From: Roridomyces roridus
Taxonomy: Eukaryota > Basidiomycota > Agaricomycetes > Agaricales > Mycenaceae
Length of the DNA: 56,556 bases
Direction of reading: 5' to 3'
Assembly (NCBI GenBank): GCA_029378245.1
Contig: JARKIF010000194.1
Location: 1-56,556, forward strand
Part shown: piece by piece, positions 42,159-54,410 of the stretch
How positions within the stretch are numbered: position 1 is the stretch's first letter
How the letters are laid out: each line of letters starts with the position of its first letter
Program-made: the position numbers and the translations under genes
Notes under the pieces: generated by a model
The model's database searches: none
Told to the model about the DNA's origin: nothing
What the model saw: the letters and a program-made list of their open reading frames with translations, nothing else

Positions 42159-42791
42159 TTATTTTGGTAAACAACACAGTTCAAAATGGACATCCGAGCC
42201 AGCGTCGTAATTGTATTTCCCCCTCCTTCCCAGCTCGTTGTCTCTGAAACGCCTCGTTTGTTCAAGGGAAAAGCAAGTATTGTCCATCAAGCAGTTCCCA
42301 ACGGCTCCACTTTCGGCGGGTCTCGGCTTCACACCGGTGCGTCGCAGCGTCGGCGAGATATGTTTGTAAACGTCCACTATTTTGGTCCTATCCGCAGTTA
42401 GCACCCTCGCAACCTGTCCGTGATACCGGAGTGCGTCATACTCTGTACGCGTTCCTGATGCCTCTTCACCGCCACCTAGAGCCAAGACCGCCAAGCTACG
42501 TTCAATTTGCTCACCGTCATTCGAGACATTTTCTTCCGTCGGGACCAAGCTAGGTCCACTGAACAGGAGCGGGTCGGCATCTGATCAGCCGATGCTCGTT
42601 TCCGCTGCACAGGGTTGCGAATAAATAGGTGCGTTATAAACGGCAACCAGGCACGGCACCGATGAGTCCGCGGCGAGTTGACTAGGATCTCCACTTGAAG
42701 CTCGCTCGCACGGAGGACCGGGAACATGAGATTCACCAGTAACACCCTCGTATTCTCCACTGCGAGCACCAACACCCGAACACCCGAACAC
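42159..42791 (-). pseudogene. Unidentified ORF interrupted by one TGA
   Basis: One minus-strand frame stays open from an ATG at 42791 to 42159 (about 210 codons), except for a TGA at 42585-42587. The second half reads like protein (SLVPTEENVSNDGEQIERSL, LALGGGEEASGTRTEYDAL). An intron could remove the stop, but I found no convincing pair of sites. Family unknown; it may be a degraded gene or chance. Confidence 0.3.
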
Positions 42792-43574
42792 CCCTTACCT
42801 CGCCCCGCTGATCCAACAAGATGAAGGATGGCATTTACATAGCATCCATCTCTGAGCGCCGATCAGTCAATCTATTGTCGATGTCTGGCTATGTCTGGTC
42901 GATGTCATGAAACGGTGATTTCATTCGACTGATTCCAAAATAAGTCAAGCAAAAATACGTTCCGGTTCCGTATTCTCATCTGCGCAACTTGAAGGCAATT
43001 AGAGAGGTCGGCGACAATTCGGACGCCGATGAGCTGTTAATTCGGCGGAGGCTTGTGATATGGACATTTATAAGGAAGGAGCTCGCGAGCAATGCTGGAA
43101 TGGCCGGGAGCATTAATCCGCCCGGTTGGCTGGAGATACTAGGGCCAGCCAGGTATCGTCTCGAGCATGACCTCCACCAGCTTTCGAGGTGAGGAGTGAT
43201 TTTGGGCCAGTAATATCTTTAGCCAGTTATCTCTGTAAGTAGGGGCGAATTTTTGAACTCCGGATTGACTCCGAACGAAACTTTCAACGGTGCTTCAACC
43301 AGGCTTAAAAGTGATACATCGTAACCAAGGCAGAATTGGAAGGTTCAAGTCCAGGTTCTGCCATATATAGGCAGAGAGCGCCCGAGTTTTTTTTTGAAGC
43401 AAACTTGGGAGTTCTGAGAGTGAAGAACCAGTGATCGAACAGGGTAGGGCGATTTCTCTTGGTTTAGCGCCTCGCTGACTGGGGAAGTGCGCACGGTGGG
43501 GAAGTTTGATTTCATTTGATTCCAACATCTGAGATCTGCCGATCGAGATGGCGAAGAGACGAACGAGTTGGTGG
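42792..43574. other. Intergenic region with tRNA-like traces
   Basis: There is no gene I can support; a 67-residue plus-strand frame at 42989-43192 lacks any known motif. A B-box-like GGTTCAAGTCC occurs near 43343 without a foldable tRNA. Confidence 0.35.
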
Positions 43575-43690
43575 AGATAATAGTTCAGCGGTTGAATACG
43601 GAACTAGAATGCAGACTGAGCCGTAGCCGGCTAGTAGCCATTCACCGAATGCAGAGCTCATTGGTTCGATTCCTTGTCTGTGTTGCTGTA
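43575..43690 (+). repeat. SINE-like element with A and B boxes
   Basis: A perfect A box (TAGTTCAGCGG, near 43581) and a perfect B box (GGTTCGATTCC, near 43663) are about 75-80 bases apart on the plus strand. The D-arm folds, but the T stem does not close and the anticodon stem is disrupted. A direct repeat GAATGCAGA lies between the boxes. I read it as a tRNA-derived SINE or a dead tRNA gene with an insertion, not a working tRNA. Confidence 0.5.
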
Positions 43691-43758
43691 TACTAGAAGC
43701 TGTTCTTTTAATTCCGTGTACTCATTTCAGACTATCCAACGCCGCTGTCGGCAACCAG

Positions 43759-45552
43759 TCACATATACGGCTCTTCGTCCATGTCGCCGAACTCATAGTG
43801 AGCCAAGAAGTTAGCCCGTTCCTCCTCGGTCTCCAATTCCGAAAACCAATCATCCGTCATCTCCCCAAGTCGTCGCAGCGCCAGCTCATAGGCCTTGTTT
43901 CGACCGAGCCTTGTCGCCCACACCCCATAAAGCCCTCACAAAACGAGTTGTTGAAATCCGCCTTGTCCAGTCGTTTGTGCAACCGCTCTGCCTCGGTAAC
44001 GTCCTCGGGATTAAACGCAATTGGACATGGACCCGCACCTGGGCCGGCCAATGCGTCCCATTTCTGCGTTGCCTGCATCAGCGAGTACTTCAGGTGCAGA
44101 GTCTCGCTTGTCCATGGACGAGAGGAATCCTCGAAGAGGTGTTGGCGGAGCTCCCTTTGGGGGTCCGACAAGGCCGCGTAATGCAGCGGGTTTAGCTCCT
44201 CCGTGTCCTTGAGGTAAAGGTAATGCGTCATCTGGGGCCGCATCCATTCAACCTCGGCAAAGTAGTCTGGCAGCGAAGGCCGGGTCTTCGGATCGAAGTC
44301 GCTGCGGCCACATTCCATACAGCCGGGAATTCCAGCGAGGAGGGAAATGGGAAGAATGGAGGCATGCTGCCAGTCAATAAGGCTGCAGATTTTCCACTCG
44401 TCCGAGTCGGTCGTTCTGGAGATTAGAATATTGTTTGCGTGGGTGAGATCTGGGTGGCGAATGCGGAAAGAGCCGAGCGCGGGATCTTGGGGAAGAATTG
44501 ACGGCGCGATGAGGAGGTAGCGGTCCAGGTTCTCGGCGTGGTCTGAAGGCAGTCGCTCTTGATAGTTGTAAAGCTCCCGCCTCCAGCGATTAAACGGCAA
44601 GAGCGGCTGACCGAAGCGTTCCAGGAACGCCAGTTCCTTGTGGGCACCTCTGACGAGTGCTTCCTCCATTGTTTTATCTGAAATCGTCAAACTTCACGGT
44701 CGGAAAGAACTGGCTACATACGCACACGGTCCCCGATTCACTTGGAGCCTCGATCTCCGCCCATGCCAAAGCCACCCACTCACATCCGGACCAATGCAAA
44801 ATTGCGCATCGTCAGGCAACTGGATACCTTCACCACCAACCTTCTCCAAATCACGCGCGTAATACAAGCTCCCGCCAGCAGGGAACTCGACACCCATCAT
44901 CTTGGCTTCCAGCTCGACGAGTTGACGCATAATCGAAACAAAATCCTTCTCAGCAAGGCCGGTCCACACAGCACCCAGCGTGGTCCCACGCACGTATTCC
45001 ATGAAAATGTATTCTGTCTCGGCCGCGTTGTCCTCCCCAGGCGAGTACCCGTAAACCTCGGGAATCGGGATCCCAGCAACGGTGCGGAGGTAGTCCATCG
45101 TCGCCACTTCACTGGCCAGCAGGTGGTACGAGGGCCGATTATACGGGTACGGGATGCGGGCGACCATTTGGAAGCCATCGTGCATAGTGATGAGGAAGGA
45201 GCGGTTGAAGCCGCCTTCGGCGAGTTTGGTGAGGGAAAGGATGTCGGAAGGACTGCGGCCGACGGATTGGGCGACTAGGAGGCGGAGTCCGGGGACGTTG
45301 AAGACGCGTTTACGTTCGGAGAGTCGGAGGGCTTCGTTGTAGCTGATTTCGTGAGTTCTTGAACGGGGTTTTTAGAGGTACCTACATCCATCGCCCTGAG
45401 GTGTAATCGAAAAGGTCGTCCGGTGTTGCTTTCTCGGCATGCAACGCGCGCCGCGAGCTTGGGAGGTATGTGGAGATTGAAGGACCTCCAAATAAGCTCG
45501 AAAATGCGGGAGAACGGGGCTTGACGAGCCTGGGTATCCCAAAGCAGGACAT
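43759..45552 (-). CDS. AIM9/APH-type kinase, mitochondrial presequence, one frame break
   Basis: The protein starts at 45552 (FGIPRLVKPRSPAFSSLFGG, a plausible mitochondrial presequence). It continues after an intron with RWIYNEALRLSERKRVFNV and LTKLAEGGFNRSFLI (nucleotide-binding region). The catalytic loop HPDLTHANNILIS (H-x-D...N) and the SLIDWQHA metal-binding motif follow. The end is GDMDEEPYM at 43759. The family is the aminoglycoside-phosphotransferase fold seen in fungal AIM9 proteins; substrate unknown. At a C4 run (43923-43926, plus strand) the frame slips; one more base would join FCEGFMG to WATRLGRNKAYELALRRLGE. It is either a recent pseudogene or a consensus error. A truncated copy is at 26446-26843. 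Confidence 0.82.
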
Positions 45553-45639
45553 ATTACAGGCTCGATGAAAATTGGAAGATAGGAGACAAGTCACAAGTGA
45601 CCAGGTAAAGTAACTTCAAATCAAGGCGGGGTAGAGACG

Positions 45640-45740
45640 GAGTACCCCTGGGTGGAGCGGCTGCAGCCTGACGTTCATCCTGACGTCGAGCGGATAACCA
45701 CTGGTCTGCGCCATGATTTCTTCTAGGCCTGAATGTGATG
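45640..45740 (-). pseudogene. C-terminal relic of a DUF7730-like gene
   Basis: On the minus strand TSGYPLDVRMNVR recalls GTWPLDLKMNVR in the gene at 26917-27816, including an identical ATGAACGTCAGG. It sits just upstream of the full-length kinase, the same side and strand as the complete gene next to the kinase fragment at 26.4 kb. The similarity is short, so this is tentative. Confidence 0.4.
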
Positions 45741-46555
45741 TGCTGTAGCCACGCGCGCAGAGCCCAGGCTGCGCGTCAAAACGAGAGAAGAGCTGCTTAC
45801 GCTCGAGTGGCGGGGCGTACTAAATTGTTATGAGCCAGGGCCCAGTGGTTGGTGAAAGTCAAGGTCCGCCAAATCACGTGTGTGACGCAGCAGACAATAC
45901 TTATCTGCTCCTCTCTTCTCCACGCACCGCTTCATCGTCCCGCCCGCCACTTGTCTCTGCGAGGGCCTCTTTGCATTGCATCGACGCGGCTACACCCAGT
46001 CCTCGCCACGCACTGGTCCGTGATCCAGCTGATTGCAAAATTGAAGGAGGAACGTTGGTGCCTGTACGAAGACATACACTTCGTACAAAGTGTCCTGCTC
46101 GGTGCGTGATTTAAACTCGCCCGTATATCTGCGTACTAACCGCTTATCTGGATCGCTGCGTCTAGAATCTAAACTAGCCGCATTTCTCAAGAGCAGACGA
46201 TTCCTTTCCTGATTCACGGGAGCGAGAAAGCATTCCAGGAGGTCAGCCCTGCGTTTCGCGACGCTTTCTAGTGCTCTGGGCAAACCCTGGGCCGCGCAGC
46301 GTCTTGCTAATACTACTGCTATACTTAGGCCACCCCACATCAAAGAATCTTTACTTTTTCCATTCCATACTCACGACGTGAGTACATGTCTTCCGTCCGC
46401 CCATATTCCTCTCCCTCGACACGCCCTATCCCTTCTACATCCTCCAATTTCGTCTGGCTGAGGCTCACCAACGTTCTGCAGGTGATCCGGCCGCCCACGT
46501 GTCAAGTCTATTCGCCTAGAATACCAGCCCCAACGCCGCCCTAACGATACCCATC
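45741..46555. other. Intergenic, promoter of the OSBP gene
   Basis: A short protein-like stretch (IQLIAKLKEERWCLYEDIHFVQSVLL, about 46020-46100, plus strand) ends at a GTGCGT donor but could not be joined to another exon. Otherwise I see nothing. Confidence 0.3.
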
Positions 46556-49500
46556 ATGGCGGCATCGTCTGCGACCTCCATGTCTTCACACCGAAAATCC
46601 ACCATTTCATCCTATCTCAGCGCTCCGGAACTCGGTGTGTCTGCTTTCCTCCTGTTCTGCGTCAAGGCTTAGTTGTGCAGCCCCCTCAGAGCCGCTCTAC
46701 CAAGTGAAACTGCTCTCCGCGCTACGGAGCGGCGACCCTGCACTCATTCACCCCTTCCTCACCGAAATCGGGAAAGAAAGCGGAGAAGCAACACCGCCAA
46801 TTCGTCGAAGCATGGTGTCAGCGCAAGCATCACCTCTAGCGAAGACCTGGATACGGGCGCTGCAGCTCTACATCTGGCGATTCGATGCGCTTCCCGTGCG
46901 TTTCACGCCCTCCACACTTGACGTCTTCTCTAACTTGATATAGCGGAAACCATTTCCCTCCTCCTCTCCCACCGTGCCATCTCGCCAAACGGCGTACACC
47001 CGCCAGGTTCCGGAACAACAGCCCTGCACCTCGCTGCATCGCTCGGGCCGTGCAGATGTCGTGACCCTGCTCCTTGAGCAAGAGGGGATCGACGATACAC
47101 AGCTTGACAACGACGGGCGTACGGCAAAGGAGCGCGGCCGGAGCAAGGAGGTGCGCAAGGCGTTTGACGATTCGCGTGCCTTCCTCAACGCAAGCTACCG
47201 CTCAACATTTGCGGTCGTATATTCTCTCCCCACCGTCAGCAGCCACAGTCACGGCATCCCCGTCGCCTGCTGCCAATGCTGCCCACCAAGCTCTTGCAGC
47301 GCTGCTATCATCTCCGCGCTCGGCACTCATTGATCTCAACTACCTCGACGACGCGTCAGGTTCGGGCCTGCTGCATGAGGCGGCGAAGAGACGTGATCTA
47401 AGGTTGTTGGAGCTTGGGGTGCGCGCTGGGGCGGATGTCTTTGGGCGTGATCGGAAGGGGAGGCTACCTGGGCAGGGAGGAGGGCGGGATGGGAAGGGAG
47501 ACGAGAAGGTCAAGGCGTTTTTGAGGCAGCGTGAGTTCTCCAATTGAAATTGCATCCGCAGCCAGGTACTGATTCTCTGCAGTGACAAATCAGGATGCGA
47601 CACTCATGCGGACGGGCGCGCCTGCGGCCCCGGGAGAACCTGCCGTTCAGAGAGGATTCCTCAACAAGTACACGAACGTTGCGAAGGGATATAATACGCG
47701 GTGGTTTGTGCTCAAGGATGGGGTTCTGAGCTGTGAGTTTTGCGATATTCTTGCAGTCCATTTCACTCACGTCACATAGACTACCGCCACCAAGAAGACG
47801 AGCAATTTGCCTCGCGGGGGTCTATTGCCGTGCGCAACTGTATCCTGAAACCACCCACGAGCGCCGACCGGTTGCGGTTTGAGGTGCATTCGGGACATCG
47901 CGGTGGGAGCGAAAAGTGGTACATGAAAGCCAGCCACCCGGGCGAGGCGACGCGGTGGGTGAATGCGATTGAGGCGAGCATTGTGTGGGTCAAGTCGAGA
48001 CAGGCTCACGGGCATGATATCGCTGGGATGGGGAGTGATGTGGAGTTGAGTGCGGGTGTGGCGAGTAGTGCCAGCAGTGTTACGGGAGGGGAGAGGGCGA
48101 GTATATCCTCCAGCCGGCAACGGCTGGTGAGTGTGCTCAAGAAGGGGGCGCCGGCCAGCTTGTCCAGGAGACACACGACGGATATGGATTCGCTTACGAG
48201 TGTGCATGATTCGCTTGCTCCTCGCAGGGATAGTGGGGAGGGCAAGTCTGAGCCGGATGCGGAGGGGGAAGGGGAGGACCTCAATATGTCTCATGATGCG
48301 GACGCCGAGTGGGAAGACGACGAGGACGAGGACGGCTTTAATTCGTCGGCGGATTCGTCAAGATCGCAGTTACGCGGCAAGGTCGAGGGTCCGCACGAGG
48401 CGACATTCAAGTTGTTGGGCAACAGCGCGACGGCTCAGATGGAGCTGACGCTTGGACTTTTCACGGAGCATGGTCCGGCACGGGAAGCGCTCAAGGACGC
48501 GTTGACGATGGTCAACGAGTATGTCTCTGTCTCTCGCGAACGGGATGCGTGGTGGAGACAAAAGTTGGCGCGGGCAAAGGCCAAGCAGACTGCATGGGAA
48601 AAGAGTTTGGTGAGCGCTGTGCGGGAGGGGGAGATCCTGGAGCGCGAGTTGCGGCAACGCAGCCGGAAGCGAGGAAGTCGTTTCTTTGATTTCGATGCTG
48701 CACCTGCGAATGGGACGCTCAAGGCTCGGTCGGGGCGGCCCAGCTTGCTTGCGTCTAGTGTCGTCTCGGAGGACCTGGAGGTGGAGTCGCCGGTGCAGGA
48801 TGTGGGACCTCCCGTCTGTGCTTACGGCTCCTCCTCCTCCGCAGCAGCTTCAGCCGCAGCAGCCACCTGTAGCCAAAGCGGCGTTCCCGCCACCGGCTCC
48901 TGCTCCGGCTGCTGCGCCCAGTCCCCTTGTCCGTTCTGTGACTGCGGATTCTCTACCCACCCCATGACTGCCACTGGTTCCACGTTGCAGGACGGCCCTA
49001 CTCGAGCATTGGCGACGCCGAATCTGTTATTGACACGGACGAGGAGGACGAGTTCTTTGATGCTATTGAAGCGAACACGATCCCGAATCTGGTGGTGGCT
49101 GATGCGCTCAAGTCTCCAGCGCACTCGCAACTCCATCTGCCTGACGCGGTCAATGTGGAGCCATACGCGGGATACAAGACACTTCGCTACGACCTCAACC
49201 TCAGCGATGCGCGTCCGAGCACGAGTCTTTGGAGCGTGCTCAGCATAGCATTGGCAAGGATTTGACCAAGATCAGTTTCCCTGTGTTCTTCAATGAGCCG
49301 ACGAGCATGTTGCAGCGCATGGTGAGTACTTTACTTTCTTTGTATTCTCAGCATATGCTGAAGTTTTGCGGCGATAGGCGGAGGATATGGAGTTTTCGGA
49401 GTGCCGTACGTCACCTTTGCTATCAGGGTTCGTGGTGCTGATTGGATTCTAGTCGATGTCGCCGCAAAGGAACGCGATGCTCACCGACGGATAGCGTTTG

Positions 49501-50727
49501 TTGCTGCGTTTGCCATGTCCAACTACTCGTCGACCATTGGGCGTATCGCCAAGCCCTTCAATCCTATGCTGGTATGTTTCCCAACTCCTAGTTTGACTGC
49601 GCCTGAAACTCGTTGTAGAGCGAAACCTTTGAATACGTGCGGATAGACAAAGAGTATCGTTATGTGTCGGAGCAAGTCAGCCATCACCCGCCCATTTCTG
49701 CGTGTATGGCCGAGTCTCCTTATTGGCGGTATTTTGGCGAGGTCGGTGCCTGGACACCACGTGTATTGTGCGAGGCTGACATGAATTTTATAGGTTGATG
49801 CGCAGAACAAGTTCATGGGCAAATCAATTCGAGATTCGGCCGACTGGAGTTGCTCATGCCGATCTACTGCTTCCTGCCGAATTCGCACCCTCATACCCCA
49901 AGGCTGTCGGTCCGTTCCAGGGCAAAGGTCGTCTGAGCACTATAGTTGGAAGAAGGTGACGACATGTGTGTCGGGCTTCATCCTGGGCCTCCCCGACGAT
50001 TGACCACTACGGGGACATGGTGGTACGTCCGCAGAATGACCTTGATTTCAGATGGTCGATTGACGACTGCTTGCAGAGTCACCACCACCGTACCAAAGAC
50101 ACGTGCATCTTGACGTTCAAGCCGCGAGGCTGGCGAGGAAAAGATGCGTACGAGATTCTCTGGCCGCGTTATGGACTCGCGTGGCACGGTGACCTACGAA
50201 ATCTCGGTCGCTGGAACTCTCAGCTCATTGCACGTCAAGTCGTCACGGGCAGCGGGGGCGCTCAATCCAGACCTCAGCGTCAGCGGCCTCAACATTCGCC
50301 GTCTGCTACGCCAGAGTACATTCTGCTCTGGCGAAAACTCTGAAAAGATTGAGGGCTCGCCTTTCATCTGACGCCCTTTGCCATCACGCTCAATGACTGC
50401 CCGAAGGACACGCTCAAGCCGTACCTGTGCCCGACGGACTGCCGCTTGCGTCCTGATCAGCGGCGTTTGAGATGGGCAAGTACGAGATTGGCGAATACGC
50501 TCAAGAACGATCAGAGGAGAAGCATCGAGCGATCCGGAAGAAGCGAGAGCAGGGGCGAGATGGCGCCGCACAAGGCCCGTGGTTCCTGCCGAGACGGATG
50601 GGGACACTGGGGAGCGGGTGTGGGCGGCCTCGAGGATCCGAATGGTGACTGAGTATTGGGCTGAACGCGAACGGGTGTGGCAGCTAGGCGGGAATCAGCC
50701 TGGAAGAATGTGGACGACATATTTTAG
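46556..50727 (+). CDS. Oxysterol-binding protein with ankyrin and PH domains; frame broken many times
   Basis: Starting at 46556, exons encode ankyrin-type repeats (TGAAALHLAIRCAS, GTTALHLAAS, ADVVTLLLEQEGI) and a PH domain (GFLNKYTNVAKGYNTRWFVL, SYYRHQEDEQFASRGSI). An acidic/Pro-rich linker follows. The sterol-binding ORD carries the fingerprint EQVSHHPPISA (about 49670), and the protein ends AWKNVDDIF at 50727. It would carry sterols or phosphoinositides between membranes, like yeast Osh1. Protein similarity runs end to end, but the frame shifts at about ten places in both directions (for example near 46795, 47043, 47210, 48815, 49241, 49826, 49925, 49990, 50157, 50210). It may be a pseudogene or a poor-consensus stretch. 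Confidence 0.8.
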
Positions 50728-50859
50728 CGAAGAGCCCGCTTTAGAACTGAAGCTAGTAGTAGTTTACTGGGTATCTCTCATACACCTCTAGGATTATTAT
50801 ATTTATACCCATCTTGTTGACGGATCAATCAATCTCTGTTGTTCCCGGCGCTTCATCCT

Positions 50860-51610
50860 CGAAATGACTGTCAGACTTGTGTCTAGATGTGCTCGCTCTT
50901 TCCTGACGTGTGGATGAAACGCAGGATCTCACCTATTGTTATCTGCACATGTCTGTGTACGACCTCGCGGTCCTGGACACGCTCGAGACTCCGATTTCTG
51001 AAAGGCGATTGGGCGAAGTCGATGGCTAGTCGCGCTCCTCGAACCTTGACATACGTGTCAATGACTCTCTGTCAATGCAGACCTCAACATTCCGACGCAC
51101 CTGGGTTCCTCCGGATCCCGACGACTCTGACTGTGCGTGACCCGGCAGGTTTGAGTGGCCCACTGATGATGTCTCTATTTGTAGTGTACCCTCGAAAGCG
51201 CACCCTTCGTATCCCTATGGAAATCCGACGAACGTCAAGCACCCGCAGCCAAGCCGCGCCCGCCGTACGACCCGTCTTCACGTGCGTTGTTTGGAAGACA
51301 TGGGGTACGACGGTGGTGGAGTCAATGGGGCGCTGAGGTGGCGGGATCTCGGGTTGGAGTATCTGCTGCCGGTGTACGAGGAGGCGGAGGAGGTGAAAAG
51401 TCGTTGGAGGCACGCAAGATGGCGAGTGGGGCGACGAATCAGACGGCGCCGCAGCCGACTCCGGTGGCCTGCTGATCAGACTGTTGATGAGGAAGATGAA
51501 GAGGAGGACGAGGACGAGGATGAGATGAAAACGATGAGAATTCGCAGGACAGAATTGGCGAGAGGACGAGGACGATGACGATGACGACGACGAGGATGAA
51601 GACTATTGAT
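50860..51610 (+). CDS. Unrecognised gene with acidic tail, frame unclear
   Basis: Protein-like pieces are visible on the plus strand: DLTYCYLHMSVYDLAVLDTLETP from about 50926, then NIPTHLGSSGSRRL in another frame. After a 52-nt intron ending TTTGTAG, TLESAPFVSLWKSDERQAPAAK and PYDPSSRALFGRHG follow. The end is a long Asp/Glu run (51484-51609). The pieces are in different frames and I could not build a complete model. Like the OSBP gene before it, it seems to contain indels. The family is not recognised. It converges on the secreted-protein gene at 51652. Confidence 0.35.
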
Positions 51611-51651
51611 TTTCTACACTGGTATTACATTGGCATAAAATACAAGTACAG

Positions 51652-54024
51652 TTAATTCGTCAGCTTGATACTGCAAGACAAGTCAGTCACTTCTAGAGTG
51701 GGACGAAAGGAAAGCGCACCTCGAGCCTGAGATGATTGAATTCGCGACAGTAACGAGGTCTGTGCCCGACGTCGTGCATGTCAGATTCGACGCCCTCTTT
51801 GACAGCTCCCTGCGCCGGGGCTGGAGCCCGTAGGTGGTCTCCGACAAGGTGATATCCATCTCTCGCCGACTACTGGACGAATTGGATGCCTGTGAGCCGA
51901 AACATTTCTAGAGATGCCTTTAGCGAGATGGTGCTAGGCAAGGAGAGGGTTCACCTTAAAAAAGTCGAAATTCTTGGTAAAGATTCGCCTGCGGCATAAA
52001 ATCAAAGAGCCCAAAGAAGCTCCCCTGCACACCCGCGTTTATTGCGAGACCAGCACCAATATCCACGCAACCCTCTAGGCCGGAGGTCGATTTTTGAGCC
52101 ACGTCCACACCGGAGCTAGAAACGTTGCCGCTGGCGCTGGCGGAGCCGTCCAGGGTGAGGGTCAGGGTGGAGGAAGTGTCAAAGTCGACAAAGATGTCCG
52201 CGGTGGCCAGACCCCCGATGGCGTCAATGCCAAAGTCGAGCGTGGGGATGATATGTGCTTCGAGTGTGGCGCTCGAGGAAAAGTCGGGGCTCACGGAGAA
52301 ATTGAGAGCTGTGGTGTGTGTGAGAGAAGAAAGTCTTGAAGAGGAACCTTACGACTGTTATTCGGCTGAATTTTGCCACTGCTGTTGGTGAACGGATCGG
52401 GTGGGAAAGACGAATTTCGCGTCGAAATGCAGTAGACAGGTCCACGGTCAGATCCATATCGAGATCGACGTTGCGGACGTCGAGGCCTGGATCGTGAACT
52501 CGGGGCCGATTGTGATGATGCTGCGTGCATCGTCAGACAGTCGAAAAGCAAGCGGACGGTCCTGAGGCCTACCCAGGGAAATCCAGTCCTGCACAAGGTC
52601 AGTCAAGATGTCACACAATCAACAAGGGAACGCACCAGGTATGCCGATTGAGAAGAGTTCAATTGTTCCGAGTCGAGGTCGCCTATATGGTATGATGATT
52701 CCATGGTCTAACCGAGTACAGAACGCACAGAGGCAGACCCGGATATCGTCAAAGTCCCCTCCAAATTCGCGTCGAGACCCACCACAATACCAAACTTTGT
52801 GAAATTCGGAGGCATCTGAAATTGCGTCAAATTCATGTCGTCAGACAAGAATGAAAGAGTACTCACAAGCGTCCCAACAGCCGTCATCGCAAGTGTCGCA
52901 TTTGCCACCATGCACGCGTCCACCGAGCCCGACACAGACGCCTCGAACGCGGGGATCTTGCCTCGCGCCGGGCACGAGACCTTTTCGTCGAATAATGGGA
53001 ACGTCTCCTTGATGTCCACGCCTTTCAATTTCTGCATCGTCGACTAAAGACGCGAGGTCAGCATCCCGGAAGGAGTAAGAGACACGCTGCTATACATACC
53101 TGATTGAAGGAATTGAATTCTTCTTGGGATCAGCTTGGGAGGGTAGAGACAGCCGCGGAGAGGCGCACCTTGGAAGGCCTGCTGTAGTACCGAGACCAGA
53201 GATCTGTCCATCACCTCTTTCCGTTGGTGCTGCTGACCCCTCCTTCTGTTATGGAGAAATCGACTCCGGCGCTGTGGGGTCGGAAGCGTCGGCACGGAGC
53301 CGGTGAGACCATGGAGTGCAAAGTTGACGGGGCCAGCGCTGGAGTCCGCGTGCCCGGTTAGTCATAACGGGAAGGAGGAAGGAAGACGCACCTGCCTACC
53401 GCTGGACCGCTGAAATTGGCATCAATGCTGAGCCCCTTGACCGGTGGAAGTGCTGCACCATCGCCGTCACGACGACGCAGCTTCCTCACGAGCTCGGCGG
53501 GGAGAGTCTGGTTCTGATGCACCCAGTCCCGCGTGACGAGCGCAAATGGGGCTCGTCCGCACTACGCAGTCGTCAGCTCGAGCATGCATTCTTGGGGAAG
53601 AAACTCACGTCCTCCGGCAACCTTACGAGCTTGCCAACCGCCCCTTGCGCCATGGAGAGATGCGGGCACCCCGACCCATCGGTGCATACGAGCCGCACGT
53701 CTTGCGCCATCGAGCCTTTAGCACAGTCGAGGATCGTCCATCCGGCAGAGGGGTGATGTCGCTTATCGCTGAAGGGGAGGACCACTGCAGAGAGCCTTAG
53801 ATCTAAAGAAGAAGGAAGGAGGTGCTCACCACTCTCATCGTTCCAGAGACCGCACCATCCGAGGATGCGGGGAGGTCGTACGAGCAGTGGCCGTCAAAGC
53901 ATGGGGTGGACCTTGGAGGAGTTCGTGAGCATGGGCACAAGACCAGCGCCAGAAAAACGTGCCAGTCATTCGCGGCGCGACCAACGGCCACGACGGAGAG
54001 AAAAAGAGCCAATCTCAGACCCAT
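51652..54024 (-). CDS. Secreted beta-rich protein (DUF7223-like), copy B
   Basis: Paralogue of the gene at 28401. A signal peptide (MGLRLALFLSVVAVGRA) at 54024 is followed by a CFDGHCSYDLP cysteine motif, then AGWTILDCAKGSMAQDVRLVC (GGWTILSCDADSLAQEIRLVC in copy A). SGSVDACMVANATL, a Ser/Thr-rich beta region (DFDTSSTLTLTLDG) and GLEGCVDIGAGL come next. The last exon encodes KLTN and stops at 51652. Between SDITP and AGWTIL the frame is off by one at a G4 run (53750-53753, plus strand). Introns are numerous and not all boundaries are certain. It should be extracellular or wall-associated; function unknown. Confidence 0.7.
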
Positions 54025-54410
54025 TTAAATGGAGCTTTCCAGAGCCCACGTCGAAAGAAGAAGGGAAGAACTTGAAAGGAGAAGGGTGGTGGAATCCAGA
54101 GGTCGCGGCGTATTGAATCTTGGGCAACGGCATTATGCATTCGCGGCATGAGACGAGACCGCCGCGGCTCCTTTAGTCGTCGAGTGATGGTCGTGCCCAT
54201 ACGGGTTGGAAGTCCACATAGCATGGGATATGGATAGAGTGGATCGCGTCGTTATCCAAGACGACAAGCGCTCGTCCATCAAGAATTATGGCATCATGCG
54301 AGAGGGCGTTTCGGAAATGCAAGAGGGACAGCGCGACTATGTGGCAGTAAATCGATGAAGGCAAATCAATCCTGTAATACGCATACACACGATCTGGCCC
54401 GTATTCAACT

